Assembly: GCA_002386585.1 (NCBI GenBank)
Contig: DGIZ01000159.1
Span: 1-15,946, forward strand
Length of the DNA: 15,946 nucleotides
Reading direction: 5' to 3'
DNA from: Brevundimonas sp. UBA4609
GTDB lineage: Bacteria > Pseudomonadota > Alphaproteobacteria > Caulobacterales > Caulobacteraceae
Below, piece by piece: positions 1-5,265 of this stretch (position 1 is the stretch's first letter; every line of letters starts with the position of its first letter). Below the pieces are notes generated by a model. It saw only the letters and a list, made by a program, of their open reading frames with translations, ran no database searches and was not told where the DNA came from. Position numbers and translations under genes: made by a program.

Positions 1-268
1 GGGCGTTCGACCCGTCCGCCATAGAGGTTCCGGCCAGGGTCGCGGGGGTTACGCGGACCGTTCCGGGAGGCCTGTCGCAAGCAGGCCCCCGCCCGCCGCG
101 GGCGCCGGGGGTAGCCGATAAGACCGGCGCCTGCCCCGAGCTCGTGGAAGCCCGTCCGCGCGGAGCGTCTGTCGGCGTCGAAACGGTAATACACATCACA
201 CTCCGGGCGTCGGCCCGGCGCTCCGCCCAGCCCTCCAACCGCCCGCCGAAAGGCGCGGCGGCCATCCG
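1..268. other. Gene-free GC-rich leader with strong RNA-like folds
   Basis: I find no convincing protein gene here. The first ~130 bases contain several back-to-back perfect or near-perfect stems on the + strand: GGTCGCG/CGCGGACC around GGGGTTA (about 38-60), GGCCTG/CAGGCC closing on a GCAA tetraloop (about 70-88), and a CCCCCG-GCCCG/CGGGC-CGGGGG stem (about 86-112). A TTCGACC heptamer at 7-13 flanked by pairable GGGCG/CGTCC resembles a tRNA T-arm, but no CCA end follows at the expected place. The dense GNRA-capped folding suggests the 3' part of a structured RNA that begins before the window. GGGTTAC followed by GCGG is loosely like the 3' strand of the 6S RNA bubble, but I cannot confirm any family. 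Confidence 0.3.
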
Positions 269-419
269 CGTTCCTTCTCCCCTTGTGGGAGAAGGTGGCC
301 CGTCAGGGCCGGATGAGGGGTCTCGCCACGGCCGGACTTCGGACCGTCATCAAGCGTCCAGAAACCCCTCATCCGTCGGCCTTCGGCCGCCACCTTCTCC
401 CACAAGGGGAGAAGGAACG
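269..419. repeat. Large inverted repeat built of two palindromic arms
   Basis: The left arm (269-321) and right arm (364-419) are near-perfect reverse complements. Each arm carries a 23-bp internal palindrome with a 9-bp stem: CCTTCTCCC CTTGT GGGAGAAGG at 273-295 and its complement at 393-415. Each also carries an inward GGATGAGGGGT / ACCCCTCATCC block. The arms differ mainly in the GGCCCGTCAGGGCC versus GGCGGCCGAAGGCCGAC segment, which pairs within itself. The same 23-bp palindrome recurs alone at 8555-8577, so this is a dispersed family resembling REP/BIME elements. Apparent reading frames across it are products of the repeat. Confidence 0.8.
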
Positions 420-456
420 CCTGCGCCGACCGTTCAGCAAATAGAAAGAGCACTCC

Positions 457-645
457 ATGACCCGTCCCCGACCGCCGCGCGCCGCTGCGTCTCCGCCTGT
501 CCCCGATGACGACGACCGGCCCCTGCATCCGGCCGAGGAACGGCGGCTGCGGCGCGAGCTGGCCAGCCGCATCGACCATCTGTGGGCCATCGCCGAGCGG
601 CGTCGCGCGCGCTGGGCCGCGCCGCCCTTCATCCCCGATTCATGA
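457..645 (+). CDS. Small hypothetical protein (62 aa), basic and helical
   Basis: I do not recognise this protein. After a proline-rich start with a short acidic run (DDDD near residue 17), residues ~25-52 form a strongly charged, probably helical segment rich in Arg, Glu and Leu (EERRLRRELASRIDHLWAIA). It ends just after an APPFIP motif. It may be genuine: codons end almost always in G or C, as in neighbouring genes, and a purine-rich AGAAAGAG lies about 6 bases before the ATG. There is no signal peptide or membrane segment. It lies just downstream of the 269-419 inverted repeat and 114 bases before the next gene on the same strand. A spurious frame in GC-rich DNA remains possible. Confidence 0.55.
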   Translation: MTRPRPPRAAASPPVPDDDDRPLHPAEERRLRRELASRIDHLWAIAERRRARWAAPPFIPDS

Positions 646-759
646 GGCCCGGTTCATGAGGCTTACGGGCAACATGGCGGCGCGCCCTCAAGCTTGGCCG
701 CAAAATGGGATGCGACCTTGCGGCGAAAATGCGGCATGGTGCGTTAAGGAGAGACGCCG

Positions 760-1086
760 ATGACCAAGTCCAGCAATGAATCCGACGCCCGCGCCGCCCT
801 GCGCGTGGTCTCCTCGCCGGAAGCCGAGGTCTATGACCTGATGCGCGCGCCCGAAACCACCGCCGAACGGGTCAAGCGCCTGCAGGCCGAAGCCCGCGCC
901 CTGGCGCTCGAACAGGTCGAGGCCCTCGAGGTCGCCCTGTGCAAGGCCGCCGACATGGCCAAGGAGATCGCCGACGGCGGCGACGCCTATCCCGTCGGCG
1001 CCCGCGAACTGGCCGCCCGCCTGGTCGCCGACCTGCCGTCCAAGGCCGAGACCATGAAGGCCATCGTGGCGAAGAGTCATTCCTGA
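760..1086 (+). CDS. Hypothetical alpha-helical protein (108 aa)
   Basis: The family is not recognised. The ATG is preceded by AAGGAGAG (746-753) at good spacing, so the start is well supported. The product is soluble and mostly helical: a charged N-terminus, then residues ~28-75 (APETTAERVKRLQAEARAL onward) with heptad-like Ala/Leu/Glu spacing that could form a coiled coil or helical bundle, then a second helix ending MKAIVAKSHS. One cysteine is present (CKAADMAKEI). No catalytic motif, signal peptide or membrane segment is visible. It is probably transcribed alone or with the preceding small gene, and it ends at the repeat-rich convergent gap. The N-terminus mentions no DNA-binding fold; a structural or regulatory role would be a guess. 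Confidence 0.8.
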   Translation: MTKSSNESDARAALRVVSSPEAEVYDLMRAPETTAERVKRLQAEARALALEQVEALEVALCKAADMAKEIADGGDAYPVGARELAARLVADLPSKAETMKAIVAKSHS

Positions 1087-1088
1087 TC

Positions 1089-1176
1089 GGCCGCGGTCAG
1101 AAGGCTCCGCCTTCTCGACCCGACGCGAGTGATGTTAGCGGGCCGCGGTCAGAAGGCTCCGCCTTCTCGACCCGAC
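1089..1176. repeat. 36-bp direct repeat pair, each with a hairpin
   Basis: An identical 36-bp unit beginning GGCCGCGGTCAGAAGGCTCC occurs at 1089-1124 and 1141-1176. Each copy contains a 7-bp stem AGAAGGC/GCCTTCT closed by a TCC loop (1099-1115 and 1151-1167). The copies sit just after the stop of the 760-1086 gene, in a gap between converging genes. They could act as transcription brakes, although there is no T-tract, or they may be copies of a dispersed repeat. Confidence 0.8.
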
Positions 1177-1218
1177 TCGGCCTGGGCGCTTCGCACCGCG
1201 CCTCCCTTCAACGCCGTC

Positions 1219-1241
1219 ATCCTCGGGCTTGACCCGAGGAT
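1219..1241. repeat. Palindrome in a convergent gap
   Basis: ATCCTCGGG-CTTGA-CCCGAGGAT is a perfect 9-bp stem with a 5-base loop. It lies 15 bases beyond the stop codon of the minus-strand GNAT gene and follows the two direct-repeat hairpins. This sequence type (CGTCATCCTCGGGCTTGACC) is a common intergenic palindrome in alphaproteobacteria. It is likely a REP-like element and may serve as a bidirectional transcription stop. Confidence 0.7.
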
Positions 1242-1256
1242 CCAGCAGGCGCGCCG

Positions 1257-1547
1257 CTACGCCCCCACCACGTCTTCGTACTCGGGATGGCGCTTCAGCC
1301 AGGCGACCGCATAGCTGCAATGCGGGATCAGGGTCAGCCCCTCGGCGCGGGCGTGCTCGGCCAGGGCCTGCATGAAGCGGCCCGCCGCCCCCGTCCCGCG
1401 CAGGGCCGGGTGAGCCTCGACGTGCAGGATGACGCGGGCGCGGCCGCGCACCGCATACTCGGCCCAGACGGGATGCTCGGTCCCGTCCGCGTCGGCGAAC
1501 ATCTGCTGGAAGCGGCGGTCGGCGGCGTGGTCTTTGAAGGCGGGCAC
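1257..1547 (-). CDS. Short GNAT-fold N-acetyltransferase (YjdJ/PF14542 type)
   Basis: This 96-aa protein matches the compact GCN5-related family (PF14542-like). It has a Val/Ile-rich strand (ARVILHVEAHP), the acetyl-CoA-binding loop RGTGAAGRFM (residues ~50-59), a following helix, and the family C-terminal signature PHCSYAVAWLKRHPEYEDVV (residues ~75-93). Members are small cytosolic proteins thought to bind acetyl-CoA; substrates are generally unknown. The start is GTG at 1545-1547, chosen because GGGAGGAG lies 5 bases upstream and no ATG is available. It is the last gene of the minus-strand run, 25 bases below the membrane-protein gene, and is followed by a palindrome that may end the transcript. 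Confidence 0.85.
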   Translation of the reverse strand: MPAFKDHAADRRFQQMFADADGTEHPVWAEYAVRGRARVILHVEAHPALRGTGAAGRFMQALAEHARAEGLTLIPHCSYAVAWLKRHPEYEDVVGA

Positions 1548-1572
1548 GGCGGCTCCTCCCGAGTGGATCAGT

Positions 1573-1947
1573 TCAGGCCGGCCGGTCGCTCAGCAGGGCC
1601 AGCAGACCCAGAACGCTTTTCACCGTGAACCAGATCGACACCAGCAGCAAAAGAAGCCCGAACAGCAGAAGGAACGGAATCCCGATCAGGAAGGCCGAGG
1701 CCACGGCGCTGACCGCCACCAGCCCCCACAGGATGGCGCTGATCCAGAACACCGACCAGAACAGCCTGATCTGCGCCTCGACGTGCTGGGCCGCCAGCCC
1801 CGTCGCCGAGCCCCGGTTCACATAGGCCAGCACCAGTCCGACCAGCACCAGCACGTTCGCGCTGGGGATCGACAGGATGTAGAGAATCCACGCCACCATG
1901 GCGCCGTCTCGGCCCGCGACCGGCGCGGCGGTGTTCTGATCGCTCAT
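1573..1947 (-). CDS. DUF4870-like integral membrane protein, copy 2
   Basis: A 124-aa membrane protein. A short hydrophilic N-terminus is followed by a hydrophobic segment at ~18-43 ([20 protein letters not shown]), a polar loop with the motif [10 protein letters not shown] (~55-64), and then two close hydrophobic segments (~65-115), ending in a Leu-rich [18 protein letters not shown] tail. The family pattern (first segment, AYVNRG, H..xQIR.FW, second hairpin) resembles DUF4870-type proteins; their function is unknown. It starts at ATG with AAAGGT upstream, 13 bases after its neighbour's stop. The upstream gene is the same length and layout and shares the H-x-x-x-Q-x-R and LGL..LL..RP motifs, so the two look like a tandem duplication. 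Confidence 0.8.
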   Translation of the reverse strand: MSDQNTAAPVAGRDGAMVAWILYILSIPSANVLVLVGLVLAYVNRGSATGLAAQHVEAQIRLFWSVFWISAILWGLVAVSAVASAFLIGIPFLLLFGLLLLLVSIWFTVKSVLGLLALLSDRPA

Positions 1948-1960
1948 GACGGCGGACCTT

Positions 1961-2335
1961 TCAGTAGAAGAGACGACGCGGCTCGGCGATGGGCCGCCCG
2001 GTCAGCAGATCCTTCAGCCCCAGGGCGCCGCGCACGATGGTCCAGACCGCCATGACGAACAGGACGAAGACCCCGACGTTGACCAGGATCAGCACCGCGC
2101 CGGCGATGATGGCGCACACCGCCGCGAACAGGGTCCGCTGCTGGAAGACGAAGTGGCTGCGCAGCATCGGATCGGCGGGCGCGGGTCGGCGCCACACGCG
2201 CAGCAGGCCGATCGCCGCCGCCGCGCCGAAGGTCGGCGCCGCCAGCAGGATCAGGGCGTAACCCGCATAGAGGCCCGTCAGGTCGGCCGAGACCTCGCCG
2301 CCGCTGTTGCTGCTGTAATCGCCGGACTGGACCAT
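1961..2335 (-). CDS. DUF4870-like integral membrane protein, copy 1
   Basis: A 124-aa membrane protein with an N-terminal Ser/Gly-rich tail. One hydrophobic segment (~22-46) precedes a basic loop and the motif SHFVFQQRTLF (~80-90 region), followed by a long hydrophobic hairpin and the tail GALGLKDLLTGRPIAEPRRL. It aligns by eye with the downstream gene at H-x-x-x-Q-x-R and at LGL-x-x-LL-x-x-RP, and the lengths are identical. AGAGG lies about 6 bases before the ATG. It sits 57 bases after folB on the same strand; that gap contains AGGCCGG/CCGGCCT arms that could attenuate transcription. The biochemical role is unknown; two small paralogous membrane proteins together could form a heteromer. Confidence 0.8.
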   Translation of the reverse strand: MVQSGDYSSNSGGEVSADLTGLYAGYALILLAAPTFGAAAAIGLLRVWRRPAPADPMLRSHFVFQQRTLFAAVCAIIAGAVLILVNVGVFVLFVMAVWTIVRGALGLKDLLTGRPIAEPRRLFY

Positions 2336-2392
2336 CGGAACCTCTTGTCAGGCCGGGATGATGGCGGGACGAACGGCCCCGCGCAACCGGCC

Positions 2393-2782
2393 TCAGCGGG
2401 AATAGGCGACTTCGCAGGCGGCGGCCGCCGCATCGGGAATGGCGCCGGGCTTCTCGACCCGCACGACGACGCTCAGCACGCGCGGATCGGCCAGACAGGC
2501 GACGGCGGCGCGCTCGGCGAAGGTCTCGATCAGGGCGATGTGCGGCCCCGCCGCCAACTCGCGCACGATGCGGGCCACGCCGTCGTAATCCAGCGTATCG
2601 GCCAGCCGCTCGACCGGCGCGGCGCCCAGGTCCAGCTCGACGTCCACCACCAGGGGCTGCAGCCGCCCATGCTCATGATCATAGAAGCCGATCGAGGCCT
2701 CGACCTTCAGGGCGCGCACCATGACCTTCAGGCCCAGGCGGCGCGGTTCGGCGGACGGCAGGGGGGTGACGACGGCGCTCAA
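2393..2782 (-). CDS. folB: Dihydroneopterin aldolase FolB
   Basis: This enzyme converts 7,8-dihydroneopterin to 6-hydroxymethyl-dihydropterin and glycolaldehyde in cytosolic folate synthesis. All main family features are visible in the 129 residues: IGFYDHEHGR with the conserved Glu37, DVELDLG, Tyr66 in LDYDGVA, Glu86 in LIETFAE, and catalytic Lys111 in VEKPGAI. These correspond to E. coli Glu22, Tyr54, Glu74 and Lys100. The start is TTG at 2780-2782, which overlaps the preceding stop as TTGA and has GGAG nine bases upstream. An internal ATG (residue 21) would cut into the first beta-strand, so I prefer TTG. The overlap with the QueD-type gene implies translational coupling within a pterin operon. 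Confidence 0.93.
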   Translation of the reverse strand: MSAVVTPLPSAEPRRLGLKVMVRALKVEASIGFYDHEHGRLQPLVVDVELDLGAAPVERLADTLDYDGVARIVRELAAGPHIALIETFAERAAVACLADPRVLSVVVRVEKPGAIPDAAAAACEVAYSR

Positions 2783-3315
2783 GACCAGGTCTCCGGCGGC
2801 AGAAGATCATTGATGCTGAAATCCGCCCGGTCGCACCAGGCGCCCAGATCCCAGGCCCGCTCCGCCTCGGTCAGACCGCGCGTCAGGACGGTGTTGGTCG
2901 GCGTCTCCTCGATGGCCAGCTCGGCCAGGCGGAAGGGCAGGCCTTCGGCTTTGAGGATGGCTTCCAGCTTGCGCCACAGGGCGATGACCAGGGCCTCGGT
3001 CGTCGGATCGCCGTCCACGGTCAGCACCTGGTTCAGGCGATGCGGCTCATGCTGCTGGAACCAGGCCAGCAGGGGGTCCGCGCGGTTCAGCTGGAAGGCG
3101 TGGTCCAGGCTGCGGTCGACGAAGCCGTGCCAGCGCGCCTTCAGCCGCTCGAACGAGGCCGCATGGTTGGCGCCGCCGAAGGCGATCTCCGCGGTCGGCT
3201 CCAGCGTCACCGTCACGAACTCATTGTGCCCATGCGGCACGGCGCACTTCGACCCCGCATCGGCGATCAGCCGGTGCGCCATCGAGAAGCGGCGAGTGAA
3301 ACGGACAGCGGGCAT
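2779..3315 (-). CDS. 6-pyruvoyl-tetrahydropterin synthase / QueD-family enzyme
   Basis: A T-fold enzyme acting on 7,8-dihydroneopterin triphosphate. Zinc ligands are His14 (SMAHRL), His28 and His30 (PHGHNE). The catalytic Cys24 sits four residues before His28 as in E. coli QueD. The Asp71-His72 pair (DHAFQLN) and Glu136/137 (IEETPTN) complete the active site. At 178 aa it is longer than typical ~120-aa QueD, with an insertion between ~40 and 65 and an extended C-terminus. It could make 6-carboxy-tetrahydropterin for queuosine or 6-pyruvoyl-tetrahydropterin. Neighbouring FolB and a pteridine-reductase-like SDR favour a general pterin role. I start at ATG 3313-3315 since the conserved strand begins right after; the frame extends further to a TTG at 3363 without family sequence. 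Confidence 0.87.
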   Translation of the reverse strand: MPAVRFTRRFSMAHRLIADAGSKCAVPHGHNEFVTVTLEPTAEIAFGGANHAASFERLKARWHGFVDRSLDHAFQLNRADPLLAWFQQHEPHRLNQVLTVDGDPTTEALVIALWRKLEAILKAEGLPFRLAELAIEETPTNTVLTRGLTEAERAWDLGAWCDRADFSINDLLPPETWS

Positions 3316-3339
3316 GAGGGTCTCAGATGAACGGCGGCA

Positions 3340-3363
3340 GCTAAAGCACCAACCTATCGGCAA
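3340..3363 (-). promoter_or_regulatory. Candidate promoter for the QueD-type gene
   Basis: Read on the minus strand, TTGCCG (3363-3358) and GCTTTAGC (3347-3340) are separated by 10 bases. This resembles the Caulobacter housekeeping form TTGACnS-N10-14-GCTAnAwC. The local sequence is unusually AT-rich for the window. Transcription would begin about 18 bases before the ATG at 3315, suggesting that the pterin genes can be expressed apart from the upstream SDR. Confidence 0.35.
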
Positions 3364-3390
3364 ATAAAGGTCATGTGGCGGCGAACGCCT

Positions 3391-4167
3391 TCAGACGAAC
3401 TCCAGGTCTCGGTCGCGGGGCGTCAGGCCGGCCCCGGCGTCCACCACCAGGTTCTGGCCGGTCAGGCTGCGCGTCGTCAGGATGAAGGTCAGGGCCGCCG
3501 CCAGGTCCTCGAGCGCCACCGGCCGCTTCAACGGCGTGGCCTTCGCCCCGGCCTCATAGTCGGCCTCGGGCCAGCCGGCCGAGGGCAGGGTCAGGCCCGG
3601 CGCGATGCCGCAGACGCGGATGCGCGGCGCCAGGGCCAGCGCCAGGGCGCCGGTCATATGGGCGATGCCCACGCGGCTGACCGTATAGGAGAAGAAGTCG
3701 GGGTTCGGAGCCGTGACCTTATAGTCCAGCATATTGACCACTACGCCCTCGTCCCCGTCCGGCAGGCGCGCGGCGAAGTCGCGGATCAGGGCCAGAGGCG
3801 CCAGGACGTTGACCTCGTGATGAAGGCGCAGATCCGCCTCCTGGAAGGTCTCCAGCTGGTCATAGACAAACAGGGAGGCGTTGTTGACCAGCGCCCGCAA
3901 CGGCCCGAAGGCGGCGGCCCGGTCGATCAGGGCGGTCCGCTCCGCGGCGTCCGTCAGCTCGGCCTGGACGGCGACGGCGCGCCGTCCCATGACCTCGATG
4001 GCCTGAACGACGCCCTGTGCGCCATCCGCGTCGGAACGATAGTGGACGACGACGTCATGGCCCGCCTGGGCCGCCGCCTTCGCCAGCACCGCCCCGATCC
4101 GGCCCGAGGCGGCGGTGACCAGCGCCACGCCTCGAGACGAGGCGTCAGCCGACCTGAAGTCAGTCAA
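3391..4167 (-). CDS. FolM/PTR1-like short-chain reductase with YxxxR in place of YxxxK
   Basis: Rossmann-fold NAD(P)H reductase, 258 aa from the preferred start. It has VTAASGRIG (18-25) as the nucleotide loop, NNAS (95-98), Asp148 in NMLDYK where classical SDRs have Ser and where FolM/PTR1 pteridine reductases have Asp, Tyr161, and a C-terminal VVDAGAG. The residue four after Tyr161 is Arg165 (codon CGC, 3673-3675) instead of the near-universal Lys. FolM and PTR1 reduce dihydropterins or dihydrofolate; position beside FolB and the QueD-type gene supports a pterin substrate. The frame stays open to 4275, but that stretch is low-complexity. I choose TTG 4165-4167, which overlaps the preceding microprotein; GTG at residue 14 is an alternative. 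Confidence 0.85.
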   Translation of the reverse strand: MTDFRSADASSRGVALVTAASGRIGAVLAKAAAQAGHDVVVHYRSDADGAQGVVQAIEVMGRRAVAVQAELTDAAERTALIDRAAAFGPLRALVNNASLFVYDQLETFQEADLRLHHEVNVLAPLALIRDFAARLPDGDEGVVVNMLDYKVTAPNPDFFSYTVSRVGIAHMTGALALALAPRIRVCGIAPGLTLPSAGWPEADYEAGAKATPLKRPVALEDLAAALTFILTTRSLTGQNLVVDAGAGLTPRDRDLEFV

Positions 4168-4240
4168 CCCGACCGAACTCGAAGTAGTTGAAGGCAGCGA
4201 TGACGGCGATGAAGGCGAAGATGGTGGCGATGGCCAGCAT
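4160..4240 (-). CDS. 26-aa single-span membrane microprotein
   Basis: A 27-codon frame from ATG (4238-4240) to TGA (4160-4162). The product starts MLAIATIFAFIAVIAAF, one uninterrupted hydrophobic helix long enough to span the inner membrane, and ends NYFEFGRVD, a short amphipathic tail. AGGAG (4252-4248) lies 7 bases before the ATG, one of the best ribosome sites in the window. A TTGAAC/TATTCG promoter-like pair with 17-base spacing lies just upstream. Its last codons overlap the proposed TTG start of the SDR by 8 bases, so translation of the two may be coupled. Function unknown; it could tether or regulate a partner, or act mainly as a translational leader. Confidence 0.65.
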   Translation of the reverse strand: MLAIATIFAFIAVIAAFNYFEFGRVD

Positions 4241-4262
4241 GATGGGTCTCCTGTTCCGCCCC

Positions 4263-4291
4263 CGAATAGGGGCAAGCGCGCCCCTGTTCAA
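4263..4291 (-). promoter_or_regulatory. Candidate promoter with palindromic spacer
   Basis: On the minus strand TTGAAC (4291-4286) and TATTCG (4268-4263) are 17 bases apart. Initiation near 4256 would give a short leader with AGGAG ahead of the microprotein ATG. The spacer is almost exactly filled by the perfect inverted repeat AGGGGC-N6-GCCCCT (4268-4285), an arrangement typical of a repressor or activator site. The divergent Nudix gene starts 30 bases away. Confidence 0.45.
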
Positions 4292-4320
4292 GCCGCCCGG
4301 CGACAGCCTATCGTTCCCGC

Positions 4321-4794
4321 ATGGCAAACTGGCGCACCCGCATCGAACCCTTCACCCGGCCGCTGTTCTTCGCCTGGTCGCGGATGAGCCGGGGCATGAC
4401 GCTGGGCGTGCGCGGCGCGGCGGTCGATAACGAGGGGCGGGTGCTGCTGGTCAAGCACACCTATCTGGAAGGCTGGTGGCTGCCCGGCGGCGGGGTGGAC
4501 AAGGGCGAGACGACGCAAGCCGCCGTCATCCGCGAACTGCGCGAGGAAGCCGGACTGATCGTCCGGGGCGAGCCGCGCCTCTTGTCGGTTCACTCCAACG
4601 AACGCTTCTTTCCCGGCGATCATGTGCTGGTCTTCCGCATCGACGCCTTCGACCTGACCGAGCGGACCAGCCACGGCGAGATCGCCGAGATCGGCTGGTT
4701 TCACCCCGACGCCCTGCCCGAGGACACGACCCGCGCCACCCGCGATCGTCTGGCCGAAATTTTCGGCGACGCCGCGCCTGATCCGAACTGGTGA
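4321..4794 (+). CDS. Nudix hydrolase
   Basis: A 157-aa Nudix-superfamily pyrophosphohydrolase, which typically cleaves nucleoside diphosphates linked to another group, using divalent metal. The complete Nudix box spans residues 57-79: Gly57, Glu63, Arg71-Glu72, Glu75-Glu76 and Gly78, fitting Gx5Ex7REUxEExGU without deviation. Preceding WWLPGGGVDKGE is the usual loop. The substrate cannot be read from the sequence. There is no signal peptide, so it is cytosolic. No Shine-Dalgarno sequence precedes the ATG, but CCTATCGTTC lies immediately upstream and could be a -10 element giving a leaderless transcript. Its TGA overlaps a possible GTG start of the next gene, and the ATG of that gene is 8 bases on, so the pair is likely co-transcribed. 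Confidence 0.93.
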   Translation: MANWRTRIEPFTRPLFFAWSRMSRGMTLGVRGAAVDNEGRVLLVKHTYLEGWWLPGGGVDKGETTQAAVIRELREEAGLIVRGEPRLLSVHSNERFFPGDHVLVFRIDAFDLTERTSHGEIAEIGWFHPDALPEDTTRATRDRLAEIFGDAAPDPNW

Positions 4795-4802
4795 GACCGC
4801 CG

Positions 4803-5249
4803 ATGCAGCTTCCCGTCCTCGCCCTGCTGGCCATGATCCTGGGCGGCGCCGCCACCGCCCTGCAGGGACCGACCAATGCGCGGCTGGCCAGCGCCGTCGG
4901 CTCGCCGGTCAATGCGGCGCTCGTCTCCTTCTTCGTGGGAACCGTCGCCCTGGCCCTCGTCGCCGTGACGCTGCAGGCCCGGCCGGACGTCCAGGCGATG
5001 AAGGCCCTGCCCGCCTGGGCGTGGCTGGGCGGCCTCTACGGCTGCGTCTTCGTGGTGGCCGCCGCCTGGGGCGTGCCCAAGATCGGCGTGGCGCTGACCA
5101 TCACCCTGATGGTGGCGGGCCAGTTGGCGTTGAGCCTGATCCTCGACCATTTCGGCGTCATGGGCGTGCCGCAGCAGCCGATCAGCCTGACCCGCGTCGT
5201 CGGGGTGCTGCTGGTGATCGGCGGGGTGCTTCTGGTCCGGCGCGGCTGA
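4803..5249 (+). CDS. YdcZ/DUF606-type EamA/DMT-family membrane protein
   Basis: A 148-aa integral membrane protein with about five hydrophobic segments. The first contains the DUF606/YdcZ motif [10 protein letters not shown] (about residues 21-30); later landmarks are [15 protein letters not shown] and a C-terminal [15 protein letters not shown]. The length is normal for this half-size branch of the drug/metabolite transporter superfamily. Related proteins are presumed transporters; the substrate is unknown. I choose ATG 4803-4805, with GGTGAGA about 9 bases before it; a GTG at 4791 overlapping the Nudix stop would add four residues. Placed 16 bases before uvrC, it likely belongs to the same transcript as the Nudix gene. 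Confidence 0.88.
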   Translation: MQLPVLALLAMILGGAATALQGPTNARLASAVGSPVNAALVSFFVGTVALALVAVTLQARPDVQAMKALPAWAWLGGLYGCVFVVAAAWGVPKIGVALTITLMVAGQLALSLILDHFGVMGVPQQPISLTRVVGVLLVIGGVLLVRRG

Positions 5250-5251
5250 GC

Positions 5252-5258
5252 CTATATC
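5252..5258 (+). promoter_or_regulatory. Candidate -10 element for leaderless uvrC
   Basis: CTATATC fits the alphaproteobacterial -10 core CTAnAwC exactly and ends 7 bases before the uvrC ATG, where transcription would start. No ribosome-binding site lies between. No matching TTGAC element is visible at the expected distance, so the call is weak. Confidence 0.3.
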
Positions 5259-5265
5259 CCGCCTG

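Noticed and set aside
1..30. End of a tRNA gene (TTCGACC T-loop)
   Set aside because: The T-stem could pair, but the bases that would be the acceptor end (GCCATAG, then AGG) give no CCA and the 5' half is outside the window.
144..579. Reading frames of 87-127 aa on both strands
   Set aside because: They run through the palindromic repeat, are low-complexity and Arg/Pro-rich, and have no ribosome site or family motif.
1089..1176. CRISPR array
   Set aside because: There are only two units 16 bases apart, no further copies and no cas genes.
1946..3367. A 473-aa + strand frame
   Set aside because: It is antisense to folB, the QueD-type gene and both membrane-protein genes, all of which have clear motifs. 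The protein is Gln/Arg/Asp-rich, as expected from the complement of GC-rich genes.
4168..4275. Extension of the SDR frame upstream to 4275
   Set aside because: The added residues are a Ser/Pro-rich low-complexity run without SDR features. The microprotein frame with a strong ribosome site occupies the same bases.
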